A DNA stretch of 32,965 nt from Tepidanaerobacter sp. DTU063 (GCA_001512695.1 LFSJ01000123.1:1-32965); one strand, 5' to 3'; shown: positions 7,987 through 15,635, counted from the first letter of the stretch. The notes: generated by a model from the letters alone, not told the origin. Numbers and translations: made by a program.

Positions 7987-8724
7987 ATGGGATTTTATGC
8001 AGCACTGTTGTTTCTCACCCGCATACCGCTGCCTCAAATGAAACTTGATGAAAATAAAATCGCCTCAGCATTGCCCTTCTTTCCCGTTGCCGGAGCGGTA
8101 ATTGGCGGGTTTTTAACACTTATACATGTATTGGGTGAAGCAATACTTCCCAAACAAGTCCTGGCTGGAATTGTTGTAATAATGAACATAATAATCACAG
8201 GTGGCATGCATTTGGATGGTTTTGCCGATACTCTCGACGGCCTTTTTTGTTTTGGAGACAGAGAGAAAAAACTCATTGTCATGAAGGACAGTCGCATCGG
8301 GGCTTACGGTGTAATAGGCCTTATTTCCGTTCTGCTGCTAAAATACCTGCTCATTTCTTCGTTATCTAAAGCTTACCTTATTCCTGCATTAATTGGTTTT
8401 CCTGTCTTAAGCAGATGGATGATGACTTTTGCCATCGTTTTTTATCCCTATGCTCGAGAAAAGGGATTAGGGAAAGCATTTGCTGGTCAAGGACTCGCAG
8501 CCTTTGTAATTGCCGCGATATTTGCACTGCTCATCAATTACGTAACATTAAAAATGGAAGGCATAATTATAGTTTTGGGAGTCTTTCTATCAGGCCTTCT
8601 CTTTAATCATTACATGTTCGGACAGTTTGGAGGTATGACCGGGGATACTTATGGAGCTTTAAATGAGTTTTGTGAAGTAATGGCGTTACTCATGTTTTCC
8701 ATACTATCTTTTAGAATTGGGTGA
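7987..8724 (+). CDS. cobS: Adenosylcobinamide-GDP ribazoletransferase (cobalamin synthase)
   Basis: Integral membrane enzyme that joins AdoCbi-GDP to alpha-ribazole(-phosphate), closing the lower loop of B12. The 245-residue product begins MGFYAALLFLTRIPLP, the family signature, followed by ALPFFPVAGAVIGG, the metal/substrate motif GGMHLDGFADTLDGLFCFG, KDSRIGAYGVIGL, and several hydrophobic helices. ATG 7987 has AAAGGAAG (7969-7976) 10 bases upstream. The stop overlaps the first codons of the next gene, so cobS and cobC form a pair. It works downstream of CobU, which lies 2.6 kb upstream. cobT, which makes alpha-ribazole phosphate, is not in the window. Confidence 0.92.
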   Translation: MGFYAALLFLTRIPLPQMKLDENKIASALPFFPVAGAVIGGFLTLIHVLGEAILPKQVLAGIVVIMNIIITGGMHLDGFADTLDGLFCFGDREKKLIVMKDSRIGAYGVIGLISVLLLKYLLISSLSKAYLIPALIGFPVLSRWMMTFAIVFYPYAREKGLGKAFAGQGLAAFVIAAIFALLINYVTLKMEGIIIVLGVFLSGLLFNHYMFGQFGGMTGDTYGALNEFCEVMALLMFSILSFRIG

Positions 8725-8728
8725 TACT

Positions 8729-9349
8729 TTGGCAAGATTTTTTTTGGTAAGACATGGTGAAACCATGTGGAATAGACAGCTCAAATACCAGGGCCAGTCA
8801 GACATACCTTTAACAGATGAAGGAAGGGCCCAGGCCAGGATTCTTTCCGAAAGACTTAAGCATGAGAGAATCGATGCGATTTATGCCAGCGACCTTGAAC
8901 GAACAGTAGAAACAGCCGAAATCATAGCTGAACCGCATGGACTGAAAGTTTTGAGGGCTCCCTTGATGCGGGAATTGAACTTCGGACTTTGGGAAGGTAT
9001 GACCTATGATGAGATCATGCAAAAATGGGCTCAAGAATATAGAGACTGGCAAGCTGATCCTTACAATAAAACTCCTCCAGAGGGGGAAAGCCTATCGGAC
9101 CTTTGCGAGAGAGTTTCAGAGTTTTTGAAAGAAGCAGCAAATAAGCATCCTGACGGCCGGATACTTGTGGTAAGTCATGCTGGCCCCATCAGGGCGATAC
9201 TATCGGTGCTATTGAATCTAAGACAGGATTTTTTCTGGAAGTTTAAAATTAGCAACACATCAGTTACCATCATCGAATATGATGGTCAAAAAGAACTGCC
9301 AGAAAGCGATGCCTTTATAGTCACTGTGAACAATACTTATCACTTATAA
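8729..9349 (+). CDS. cobC: Alpha-ribazole-5'-phosphate phosphatase (histidine phosphatase family)
   Basis: Cytoplasmic phosphatase expected to dephosphorylate alpha-ribazole phosphate or cobalamin-5'-phosphate. The 206-residue product has the phosphohistidine motif FLVRHGETMWN at the start, the SDLERTVETAEII segment, RELNFGLWEGMTYDEI, and the second catalytic His in VVSHAGPIRAIL. The family includes phosphoglycerate mutase-like enzymes of other specificity, so the name relies on the overlap with cobS. TTG 8729 gives the usual N-terminus, with GGGTGA just upstream; TTG 8717 is an alternative that would overlap cobS by eight bases. Confidence 0.8.
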   Translation: MARFFLVRHGETMWNRQLKYQGQSDIPLTDEGRAQARILSERLKHERIDAIYASDLERTVETAEIIAEPHGLKVLRAPLMRELNFGLWEGMTYDEIMQKWAQEYRDWQADPYNKTPPEGESLSDLCERVSEFLKEAANKHPDGRILVVSHAGPIRAILSVLLNLRQDFFWKFKISNTSVTIIEYDGQKELPESDAFIVTVNNTYHL

Positions 9350-9362
9350 GGTTTTACTTAGC

Positions 9363-9381
9363 GGGCGACCACAGGTCGCCC
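9363..9381. repeat. Short palindromic hairpin GGGCGACC-ACA-GGTCGCCC
   Basis: Eight-base arms with a three-base loop, perfectly paired and far more GC-rich than its surroundings, 13 bases after the cobC stop. No T-run follows on either strand. It looks like a dispersed intergenic palindrome, or it may protect the cobC mRNA end. Confidence 0.6.
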
Positions 9382-9461
9382 CTACCACTATTTATGTTAC
9401 AACATTGTATGGGCTGGTTGTAGTTGCTTGCTTTTGACTATAATAATACGACATGCAACAA

Positions 9462-9482
9462 GGGGCCAGCTTTGCTGGCCCC
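9462..9482. terminator. Hairpin between convergent cobC and nfu
   Basis: GGGGCCAGC (9462-9470) and GCTGGCCCC (9474-9482) form a perfect nine-base-pair stem with a TTT loop, 12 bases beyond the nfu stop. On the minus strand it is followed by TTGTTG, a weak U tract, so it is a plausible but not classical terminator. Confidence 0.55.
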
Positions 9483-9493
9483 CATAGTGTAAA

Positions 9494-9721
9494 CTAGAAC
9501 ACTTGCTGAACTTCTTGAACTTCGGGTATTACTTGCTTTAATGTTTCTTCTATGCCATTTTTTAGAGTCATTGTTGCAAACGGGCATCCGCCGCAGGCAC
9601 CGGTAAGCCTTACTTTAACGATCCCGCTGGCTTCATCAACATCTACTAATTCGACATCGCCACCGTCGGCTTGCAAGGCCGGGCGAATTTTATCTAAAGC
9701 AGCTTGAACCTTTTCTTTCAA
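9494..9721 (-). CDS. NifU C-terminal-domain (Nfu-type) iron-sulfur cluster scaffold
   Basis: Small scaffold that carries a 4Fe-4S cluster at a dimer interface and passes it to apo-proteins. The 75-residue product is a single Nfu domain: [20 protein letters not shown], then [20 protein letters not shown] with the CxxC cluster ligands, and [14 protein letters not shown] 9721 is chosen because GGGAG on the minus strand lies eight bases upstream; the frame also opens at TTG 9730, but that abuts the ribosome binding site. Stand-alone Nfu proteins of this size are common in Clostridia. It is monocistronic here, facing cobC. Confidence 0.92.
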   Translation of the reverse strand: MKEKVQAALDKIRPALQADGGDVELVDVDEASGIVKVRLTGACGGCPFATMTLKNGIEETLKQVIPEVQEVQQVF

Positions 9722-9857
9722 AAAACACAACTCCCTTCAATTCTTTCTATTTAAATCATCCCCATTATATCAGATAATATTTTGGTATTCAATGAGGAAA
9801 ATGAAAACTTTTATCTGTTTCAAGATTTCAAGTTAATACATTGTCATATAAAGATAG

Positions 9858-10541
9858 TTATTTTAATTTGGCCAGTGAAAAACGGGACCAGGGCGGCCGA
9901 TTTTCCGGCAAGGCAGAAAACTCTACTTTTTTTCTCAATGTCGGATGTTCAAAGGAAATTTTATAAGCCCACAGGGCTATATGGTTGTATTTGTCTTTAT
10001 ATCCATAACGTTGGTCGCCTATGATAGGGCAACCGATTTTTGAAAACTGGACTCGTATCTGGTGCGGCCTTCCGGTATGAAGATCAATTTTTACCAGGCA
10101 ATAAGGGTGGGCATAACTTATTACTTCGTAATCCAGAATGGCCTCTTTTGCTCCCTTAACTCCTTTTTTCACAGCTTCAACCCTGTTGGTCTTTGTATTT
10201 TTTAATAAATAGTGAATCAGTGTATCCTTTTCCCTTGGAGGCAAGCCCCGAATCACAGCTATATAAGTTTTTTTAAACAGATTTCTCCTTACCTGGTCTG
10301 AAAGCCTGGCAGCTGCCTTTGATGTTTTGGCGAAAACCATGACTCCACCTACCGGCCTGTCCAAGCGGTGAACCAGGCCGAGATATACATTGCCGGGCTT
10401 ATTATGGCGTTCTTTTAAGTCATCTTTCAAAATGCTAAGCAAATCAGGATCTCCTGTTTTGTCACCTTGGGATAGCAGATTAGGCGGTTTTGTTACTACC
10501 AGCAAATGATTATCTTCATACAGAACATTTATAGTTTTCAT
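9858..10541 (-). CDS. RluA-family pseudouridine synthase
   Basis: Isomerises uridine to pseudouridine in rRNA or tRNA. The 227-residue product has the catalytic motif LVHRLDRPVGGVMVFAKT (Asp in HRLD), an early YEDNHLLVVTKPPNLLSQ segment, LHTGRPHQIRVQF and the C-terminal IALWAYKISFEHP. No N-terminal S4 domain is present, so it belongs to the short RluA group, and the target site cannot be deduced. ATG 10541 has AAGGAG six bases upstream; the frame is open back to 10619, but that extension has no ribosome binding site of its own. Confidence 0.9.
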   Translation of the reverse strand: MKTINVLYEDNHLLVVTKPPNLLSQGDKTGDPDLLSILKDDLKERHNKPGNVYLGLVHRLDRPVGGVMVFAKTSKAAARLSDQVRRNLFKKTYIAVIRGLPPREKDTLIHYLLKNTKTNRVEAVKKGVKGAKEAILDYEVISYAHPYCLVKIDLHTGRPHQIRVQFSKIGCPIIGDQRYGYKDKYNHIALWAYKISFEHPTLRKKVEFSALPENRPPWSRFSLAKLK

Positions 10542-10622
10542 AGGCATCTCCTTGTTAAAACACTTTATCTTGATTCTACCATTTGCAAGGGAAAAATCCA
10601 AACTCAAAAAAGCTTTCACATT

Positions 10623-10647
10623 TTCAACATCAAATATAATTGTTGAA
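10623..10647. promoter_or_regulatory. Inverted repeat flanking a TATAAT box between rluA-type gene and hydrolase
   Basis: TTCAACA (10623-10629) and TGTTGAA (10641-10647) form seven-base arms around an 11-base spacer that contains TATAAT (10635-10640). It sits between two divergent genes and could be an operator over a -10 box, but no good -35 box is seen. Confidence 0.3.
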
Positions 10648-10752
10648 TTTGCAGGAATTATGGATTTAATACCGTATTGAATACAGAGGGACTAAATATT
10701 TATGTTTTGAAACGGCAAGGGTTTTGGCAAAACAAAAGCGGAGTGAAATAAA

Positions 10753-11976
10753 GTGATCAGTCGATTTAAAAAATCAATAACTATTGTTGTATTATTAGTG
10801 ATTATTTTTGTGTTTTTGCATATTAAATCACATCCAAGGCTGAGCGTATTTTATGAAATAAATCAGGACGAAAATAACAGCACATTTGATGCAGAACTTA
10901 CAAGTATATTGATAGATACATTAAACCAATTAGAAATTCCCGGTATGCAGGTAGCTATAAAAATATATGGGGATGTGCACAATTATAATATTGGCACTGT
11001 AGATTATGAAAGAACTGAAAGGGTAGGGGAAGATAATGTCTTTAAAATAGCTAGTGTGACGAAAATCTTTACGTCCACCCTTGTTTTAAAGCTGGCTGAA
11101 GAGGGTTATTTTAATTTAGATGATACAATAGACAAATGGTTTCCCGAACTTATCAATTCAGAGACTATTACAATTCGCACTTTGTTAAATCATACCAGCG
11201 GGGTATATAGTTACACTGAAAATTTTGCATTGCAATGCAAGGCTTTGCTTAATCCCAGAAAATTGTGGACAGAAAAGGAGATTTATGAATATATTCTCAA
11301 GGGGAAACCTGCTTTTGAACCTAGAGAAGAGTACAGGTATTCAAATTCGAATTATGTATTACTAGGCATAATATGTGAAAAAGCTACAGGGATGGAATAT
11401 GAAGAGTTATTATATGATAAAATCATTGATAAGCTGAATTTACAAAATACATGCATATTACCCTATGATGAGACACCGGAAAAATTAGTTAAGGGTTATG
11501 ACAGGGATGTAATTCCCCTTGGGATAAAAAGAATAGAGACATTCAATGATTCTTTGTCAAGTTTAGCTTATTCAGCAGGGGCAATTGTTTCAAACTGCAA
11601 TGATTTGATAGAGTTTTATAGCTCTTTATTATCGGGAGAGATTATTTCCGACAAGTACTTAGACGAAATGATGACTTTTATAGATTGTACCGATGAAGAT
11701 CTGTATGTTCAAACAGGGTACGGCCTGGGACTGCGAAGGTTTGAAATAGGGGGCCATGTATTGATTGGTCATACAGGAACGATTCCCGGCTATGGAGGAT
11801 TATTGATGTATAATGCTGACAAGGATTATATCATTGCAGCACTAGCAAACATTTCTTATTTTAACCAAATTGCCGTGTTGACTGAAATAATTAATTATAT
11901 CGATAGCCGAGAAGCTAATTCATTTATTATGGAGGCATACGATGAAAGCTGTTATATTTGCAGGTGGTCAAATTAA
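10753..11976 (+). CDS. Membrane-anchored serine hydrolase, class C beta-lactamase / DD-peptidase fold
   Basis: A penicillin-binding-protein-like esterase or peptidase (Beta-lactamase family, PBP4*/EstB type). The 407-residue product has an N-terminal hydrophobic anchor (residues about 9-25) and no obvious cleavage site. Catalytic motifs are in order: SVTK with Ser101 and Lys104, YSN with Tyr196, and HTG with His340 in GHTGTIPGYGG replacing the classical KTG. GTG 10753 is preceded by GGAG. The last 35 bases overlap thiN in another frame, so the two genes may be coupled. The natural substrate cannot be told from sequence; antibiotic resistance should not be assumed. Confidence 0.88.
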   Translation: MISRFKKSITIVVLLVIIFVFLHIKSHPRLSVFYEINQDENNSTFDAELTSILIDTLNQLEIPGMQVAIKIYGDVHNYNIGTVDYERTERVGEDNVFKIASVTKIFTSTLVLKLAEEGYFNLDDTIDKWFPELINSETITIRTLLNHTSGVYSYTENFALQCKALLNPRKLWTEKEIYEYILKGKPAFEPREEYRYSNSNYVLLGIICEKATGMEYEELLYDKIIDKLNLQNTCILPYDETPEKLVKGYDRDVIPLGIKRIETFNDSLSSLAYSAGAIVSNCNDLIEFYSSLLSGEIISDKYLDEMMTFIDCTDEDLYVQTGYGLGLRRFEIGGHVLIGHTGTIPGYGGLLMYNADKDYIIAALANISYFNQIAVLTEIINYIDSREANSFIMEAYDESCYICRWSN

Positions 11977-12583
11977 AAACTATGACAAACTGAAAAAATA
12001 TATAGAAGGGTCCGATTTAGTCATATGTGCCGATAGCGGCATAGAGCACGCCTTTAACATGGGAATTATGCCGGATTTGCTTGTGGGAGATATGGATTCC
12101 ATTAACCACGATACTTTAGAAAAGGCCAACAAATTGGGTATAGCAAGACACAACTTTCCTGCAGAAAAAGACTCCACTGATACTGAATTAGCCCTTGATA
12201 TAGCCCTTGCAAAAGGTGCCAGTGAAGCCATACTCTTGGGCGGGCTCGGAGACAGGCCCGACCACGGCCTTGCCAATATTTTTTTAATGGTCAACTTCTT
12301 TAACCGAGGGCTGAAGCTTAAACTTGTGGGTGAAAACTGGGAGATGTTTTTAATAGACAAGATGGCAGAAGTAACTGGGAAAAAAGGTGATATTCTGTCC
12401 CTTATTCCGTTGAGCCCCGAAGTCGCAGGTGTAAATACCGAAGGTTTATACTACACTTTGAAGGGGGAGACCCTTTATATGGGTCCTACCCTAGGAATTA
12501 GCAATGTTTTCTTGGGAAATACTGCCAGGGTTACGATAAAGCAAGGCTTACTTTTGGCGGTGAAATACACACAAAAGGGATAA
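11942..12583 (+). CDS. thiN: Thiamine pyrophosphokinase
   Basis: Transfers pyrophosphate from ATP to thiamine, giving the cofactor thiamine diphosphate. The 213-residue product has the family signatures: ICADSGIEHAFNMGIMPDLL followed by VGDMDS, then FPAEKDSTDTELALDIAL, and LLGGLGDRPDHGLANI, with a beta-rich C-terminal thiamine-binding half (GDILSLIPLSPEV, TKGL-like TEGLYYTLKGETL). ATG 11942 has GGAGG (11931-11935) six bases upstream. It begins inside the 3' end of the hydrolase gene. In many Firmicutes it follows rpe or rsgA; here that context is missing. Confidence 0.92.
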   Translation: MKAVIFAGGQIKNYDKLKKYIEGSDLVICADSGIEHAFNMGIMPDLLVGDMDSINHDTLEKANKLGIARHNFPAEKDSTDTELALDIALAKGASEAILLGGLGDRPDHGLANIFLMVNFFNRGLKLKLVGENWEMFLIDKMAEVTGKKGDILSLIPLSPEVAGVNTEGLYYTLKGETLYMGPTLGISNVFLGNTARVTIKQGLLLAVKYTQKG

Positions 12584-12615
12584 AAAAACCAATTAAAGCA
12601 ATAACAGCCAACTTC

Positions 12616-13069
12616 ATGTTTAAAGAAATCACACAAAACAAATTCCCTATAGCATTATTATACATTATCTCCACTTTACTGGTCATACTTGAGGCTTACC
12701 TAGGATTTTTAACATACGGTCAAACTTATTTAGGCGTGTATACTTCAACTAGACCCACGGTCTTGATTAATTCAATGGCCGCCATTCCCTTATTATTCAT
12801 CGTAGCGCAAATCGTAAAGAAGTCTAGTATAGCTGCAAAGTTTTTTACAGCCGCTTCAAGGTACTCCTATGGAGTATTCTTTGTACATCCACAAATACTA
12901 ACGGTAGTAAAAAAGCTCGTGGGTCTAAGATATGGCACATATACCACCCGGATTTTCCATTTACATATACTATTCAAAACTTACCGTTATCTGTTCTTAT
13001 ATATTTTGTTATATCGTGGATAAGACGCCACTGAGAACAGTGCTACTAGGCACCAGCAAAAACAAGTAA
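12616..13069 (+). pseudogene. Acyltransferase family 3 remnant (truncated and frameshifted)
   Basis: Only the C-terminal part of an OafA/YrhL-like membrane acyltransferase is left. The first frame (12616-13023) encodes three hydrophobic segments and ASRYSYGVFFVHPQIL, the usual late-family motif. The N-terminal half with the catalytic His is missing, and there is no ribosome binding site. Near 12930 the reading appears to shift: another frame gives TYTIQNLPLSVLIYFVISW, and a third gives KTPLRTVLLGTSKNK to a TAA at 13067-13069, which fits the normal family C-terminus. Several frame changes and a lost 5' half make this a pseudogene. Confidence 0.7.
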
Positions 13070-13072
13070 AGC

Positions 13073-13603
13073 TCACCAAGCCCGGTATCGTTTACCTGCA
13101 CTGTAGGCGAAACTGCCATTTTTATAGACTAGCCAGTCATCGGTGGTTAGAAACACGCCCGTTTCCCGGTTGCCCCAAATTTCAGGATAAGTTCCGCCAT
13201 CAGATCCAACTACGGTACCTCCGGTGACGGCTGAAAGTTTTTGAGAAAAAGCACCCAAGTCACAGCCGAATAATAAAATCTGTGAATCCGGTGCAAACCT
13301 GATATTTCCTTCTTGAATCCTGTCAGCCAAGTCCCTTAAATAAGCGGCTTTTTTTGTGTCTTCAGGTCCCGGCTCGTCATAAAAACCGCTCCAATTTGTC
13401 ATAATAATTCCTCGAGTATACGAATGACTAAACACTTTCATTAAAAATATAGGGCCACGGCTCTTCGATAAATCTGCCAACATGTCTAAAAATTCTTGCC
13501 CCGTGCTGGGTTTAATAATTATATGGCCTGTCATTTCAGCCCTGTAGTCAAAAGCTCCTTCGTCTCCATAGCCTTGTGCCGAAACAGCTACGGCAATACT
13601 CAT
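13073..13603 (-). CDS. Uncharacterised protein with a possible caspase-like (clan CD) His/Cys pattern
   Basis: A 176-residue protein that I do not recognise as a named family. ATG 13603 has GAAGGAG eight bases upstream, so expression is likely. It has no signal peptide or membrane segment. A hydrophobic strand ending in VFSHSYTRGIIM (His60) is followed about 50 residues later by SQILLFGCDLGAFSQKLSAV (Cys114) and GGTVVGSDGG. This order of strand-His-x-x-x-x-Gly and strand-Gly-Cys, helix, then VVGS resembles CHAT, gingipain and caspase-type folds, but the usual His-Gly pair is His-Ser here. The function is therefore unproven. It stands alone, convergent with the acyltransferase remnant. Confidence 0.6.
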   Translation of the reverse strand: MSIAVAVSAQGYGDEGAFDYRAEMTGHIIIKPSTGQEFLDMLADLSKSRGPIFLMKVFSHSYTRGIIMTNWSGFYDEPGPEDTKKAAYLRDLADRIQEGNIRFAPDSQILLFGCDLGAFSQKLSAVTGGTVVGSDGGTYPEIWGNRETGVFLTTDDWLVYKNGSFAYSAGKRYRAW

Positions 13604-13684
13604 GTTCCCATCTCCTTCAAGCGATCAGTTTATCTCATTATATTCAAATTCTTTTTCAAGTTTCCTTAACGCTTTAAAACTCTC

Positions 13685-13714
13685 TTGACAACAGAACAGA
13701 TAAATCTGTTAAAT
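13685..13714 (+). promoter_or_regulatory. Distal promoter with palindromic operator (upstream of the DUF166-like gene)
   Basis: TTGACA (13685-13690), an 18-base spacer and TTAAAT (13709-13714). The spacer carries a perfect palindrome, AACAGAT (13695-13701) AA ATCTGTT (13704-13710), which fits a repressor site between the boxes. The -10 box is weak. Confidence 0.45.
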
Positions 13715-13718
13715 ACAT

Positions 13719-13734
13719 TGTGACGAATATCACA
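13719..13734 (+). promoter_or_regulatory. CRP/FNR-family binding site TGTGA-N6-TCACA
   Basis: TGTGA (13719-13723), six bases, TCACA (13730-13734): an exact match to the consensus of CRP/FNR-superfamily regulators. Its centre (13726.5) is 41.5 bases before the start predicted from the TATAAT at 13756-13761, which is the class II activator position. Confidence 0.65.
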
Positions 13735-13755
13735 TACTCTAACTTTAATAACATG

Positions 13756-13761
13756 TATAAT
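13756..13761 (+). promoter_or_regulatory. Proximal -10 box of the DUF166-like gene
   Basis: Perfect TATAAT preceded by TG, with no good -35 box at the expected spacing (CACATA region). A missing -35 box is usual for an activator-dependent promoter and agrees with the TGTGA-N6-TCACA site upstream. Confidence 0.6.
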
Positions 13762-13791
13762 TAAATCGAGGCATTTAAGGGGGGCATTATC

Positions 13792-14598
13792 ATGAAATTA
13801 TTAATAATCTGCTCGGAAAAATCAAATACGCAGCCCAAGAACTCATTTGAAATAAAAACTGATACCAGATTTGCCAATACGAAATTCATTCCTCATCTGC
13901 TAAATAAAAAGGAAGTGTGTACCGTATGTGGGAAAGACTGTTTTTGGTGCAGGGGAAGATACGACCTAGATTTTAAAGAGGATATAGTCCGAATCATAAA
14001 ATTGCCCGACATATACGAGATATTCGTGGACAATACCGATGATTACTTACCGGAAAGCTTTCAAAAGCACGATGTTGCCATAGCTATAGGTATTCACCAA
14101 GACATATTAGTTGAATTGCCCAAACTAATAAAAGAAAGCGGTGGGAAAGCCTTGATCGTGCCCTGTGAAAGCGGTGAGTGGGTTTCCAGATGGACAAGAG
14201 ATGAAGTGATAGAAAGATGCAAGAGGTTCGGTCTTGAATACGCCTTTCCAAAACCATTTTGCAACCTTAGCTACGGAAAATTTCCGATAATAAATGAGTT
14301 TATTGACAAGTTTAAAATAGGCAAGCCGAAGTTTAAACTGTATGTGGATAATAATGATACTATCAAAAGAGCTGAAGTCATAATTTCTGCCCCATGCGGC
14401 AACGGCTACAATGTATGCAAACATCTGGTAGGTAAAAAACTGGGAGATGAAGCAAAAGCTGCGGTAGCCAAGTTTTGGCATAGTTATCCTTGTCTTGGCG
14501 GCATGACAATCGACCCGGAAGTAGGAGATACCATACTCCATATAGGCGGCTACATTCATTATGATGCATTGTCAAATGCACACATTGTTAGAATCTAA
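13792..14598 (+). CDS. Cysteine-rich protein, probable DUF166 family
   Basis: A 268-residue soluble protein that I match from memory to DUF166, a family of unknown function best known from archaea and anaerobes. It has CTVCGKDCFWC (CxxCxxxCxxC, residues about 43-53), an arrangement that could hold a 4Fe-4S cluster. Further conserved-looking Cys motifs are IVPCESGEW, PFCNLSYGKF, SAPCGNGYNVCKHLVGKKLG and YPCLGGMTIDPEVGDTILH. The ATG has GGGGGG (13779-13785) upstream. The promoter region carries a perfect CRP/FNR-type site at -41.5 and a second palindrome, so the gene is probably under redox, gas or energy control. The reaction is unknown. Confidence 0.65.
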   Translation: MKLLIICSEKSNTQPKNSFEIKTDTRFANTKFIPHLLNKKEVCTVCGKDCFWCRGRYDLDFKEDIVRIIKLPDIYEIFVDNTDDYLPESFQKHDVAIAIGIHQDILVELPKLIKESGGKALIVPCESGEWVSRWTRDEVIERCKRFGLEYAFPKPFCNLSYGKFPIINEFIDKFKIGKPKFKLYVDNNDTIKRAEVIISAPCGNGYNVCKHLVGKKLGDEAKAAVAKFWHSYPCLGGMTIDPEVGDTILHIGGYIHYDALSNAHIVRI

Positions 14599-14648
14599 AA
14601 GTGTAAAAAATTTATCGAAATTCACAAAAAAAAGTGTTTATTTGTCCC

Positions 14649-14676
14649 TTGCCCTGTGATATTATTGAATTATAAT
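14649..14676 (+). promoter_or_regulatory. Promoter of the AIM24-family gene
   Basis: TTGCCC (14649-14654), a 16-base spacer and a perfect TATAAT (14671-14676), just upstream of the ribosome binding site at 14681-14690. Confidence 0.5.
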
Positions 14677-14694
14677 CTAGCAAGGGGTGGTTTT

Positions 14695-15378
14695 GTGAAA
14701 TACGAGCTTAGGGGAGATACACTTCCGGTAGTAATCTTAACATTAGAGCAGGGAGAAAGCATCTTTACAGAAACCGGCGGTATGTCTTGGATGAGTGACG
14801 GATTTGAAATGAAAACAAATATGGAAGGCGGAATCTTTGGTGGAATTGCCAGGACCCTGGCAGGAGAAAGTGTTTTTATGACTACATATACCATGAAAAA
14901 GGCATCGGGAATCATAGCCTTCTCGTCATCTTTTCCAGGAAAAATAGTTCCAATACATCTCGAAGCCGGCGAATCAATTATATGTCAGAAGCAGTCTTTC
15001 CTCTGTGCTGAACGCAGTGTAAAACTATCCGCTCACTTAAAGAAGAAGTTGGGGGCAGGGCTTTTTGGAGGAGAAGGTTTCATACTACAAAAAATAACGG
15101 GACCCGGTTGGGCTTTCCTTGAAATAGACGGGGAAGCAGTAGAATATCAATTGGAGCCCGGCGAAAAATTAAAAGTTGATACCGGTCACGTGGCAATATT
15201 TGAACCCAGTGTAGACTTTAATATTGAAATGGTAAAAGGTTTTAAAAATATTCTGTTCGGAGGGGAAGGCTTGTTCTTGACTACCCTGGAAGGCCCGGGA
15301 AAGGTGTGGCTGCAGTCGATGCCTATTGACAACTTGGCAGCAAGGCTTATTCCTTTTTTGCCTAGCTCCGATGATTAA
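14695..15378 (+). CDS. AIM24 / TIGR00266 family protein
   Basis: A 227-residue beta-rich protein of a widespread family with no settled function in bacteria; the mitochondrial homologue Aim24 affects inner-membrane organisation. The start YELRGDTLPVVILTLEQGES and ETGGMSWMSDGFEMKTNMEG are typical, as are the glycine-rich GIFGGIARTLAGESVFMTTY and repeated LFGGEG elements, which reflect internal repeats of the double-stranded beta fold. GTG 14695 has AAGGGGTGG (14682-14690) close upstream; an in-frame ATT/ATG further up would sit on the promoter. It is monocistronic, with its own promoter and a strong terminator. Confidence 0.88.
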   Translation: MKYELRGDTLPVVILTLEQGESIFTETGGMSWMSDGFEMKTNMEGGIFGGIARTLAGESVFMTTYTMKKASGIIAFSSSFPGKIVPIHLEAGESIICQKQSFLCAERSVKLSAHLKKKLGAGLFGGEGFILQKITGPGWAFLEIDGEAVEYQLEPGEKLKVDTGHVAIFEPSVDFNIEMVKGFKNILFGGEGLFLTTLEGPGKVWLQSMPIDNLAARLIPFLPSSDD

Positions 15379-15413
15379 TTCATGCTGCTTTTAATAGACT
15401 TTTAAAAACTTTT

Positions 15414-15456
15414 GACCCAGGCTGTACTTTCTGCGGTACGGCCTGGGTCTTTTTTT
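15414..15456 (+). terminator. Terminator after the AIM24-family gene
   Basis: GACCCAGGC (15414-15422) pairs with GCCTGGGTC (15441-15449), with an inner GTAC/GTAC stem, followed by seven T's. Confidence 0.92.
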
Positions 15457-15635
15457 GCCTAAAGTCCTCTCAGTATTGCAATGGAAATTTTTCGAATTCC
15501 AATTATATCTTCCTATTCATATACTGTATTAAGAAAAAACGTTAAGACAAGGAATTGCATAATCTCTAATGTGGGTTAGTTGTAATATACTACTTTGTTT
15601 GTGCAATTCTTTAGCTGTTGAGAGGAGGATAAAAC

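Noticed and set aside
9418-9444. Promoter-like TTGTAG and TATAAT between cobC and nfu on the plus strand
   Set aside because: The spacer is only 15 bases, the -35 box is poor, and it would point into the 3' end of nfu with no gene to transcribe; kept only as a remote antisense possibility.
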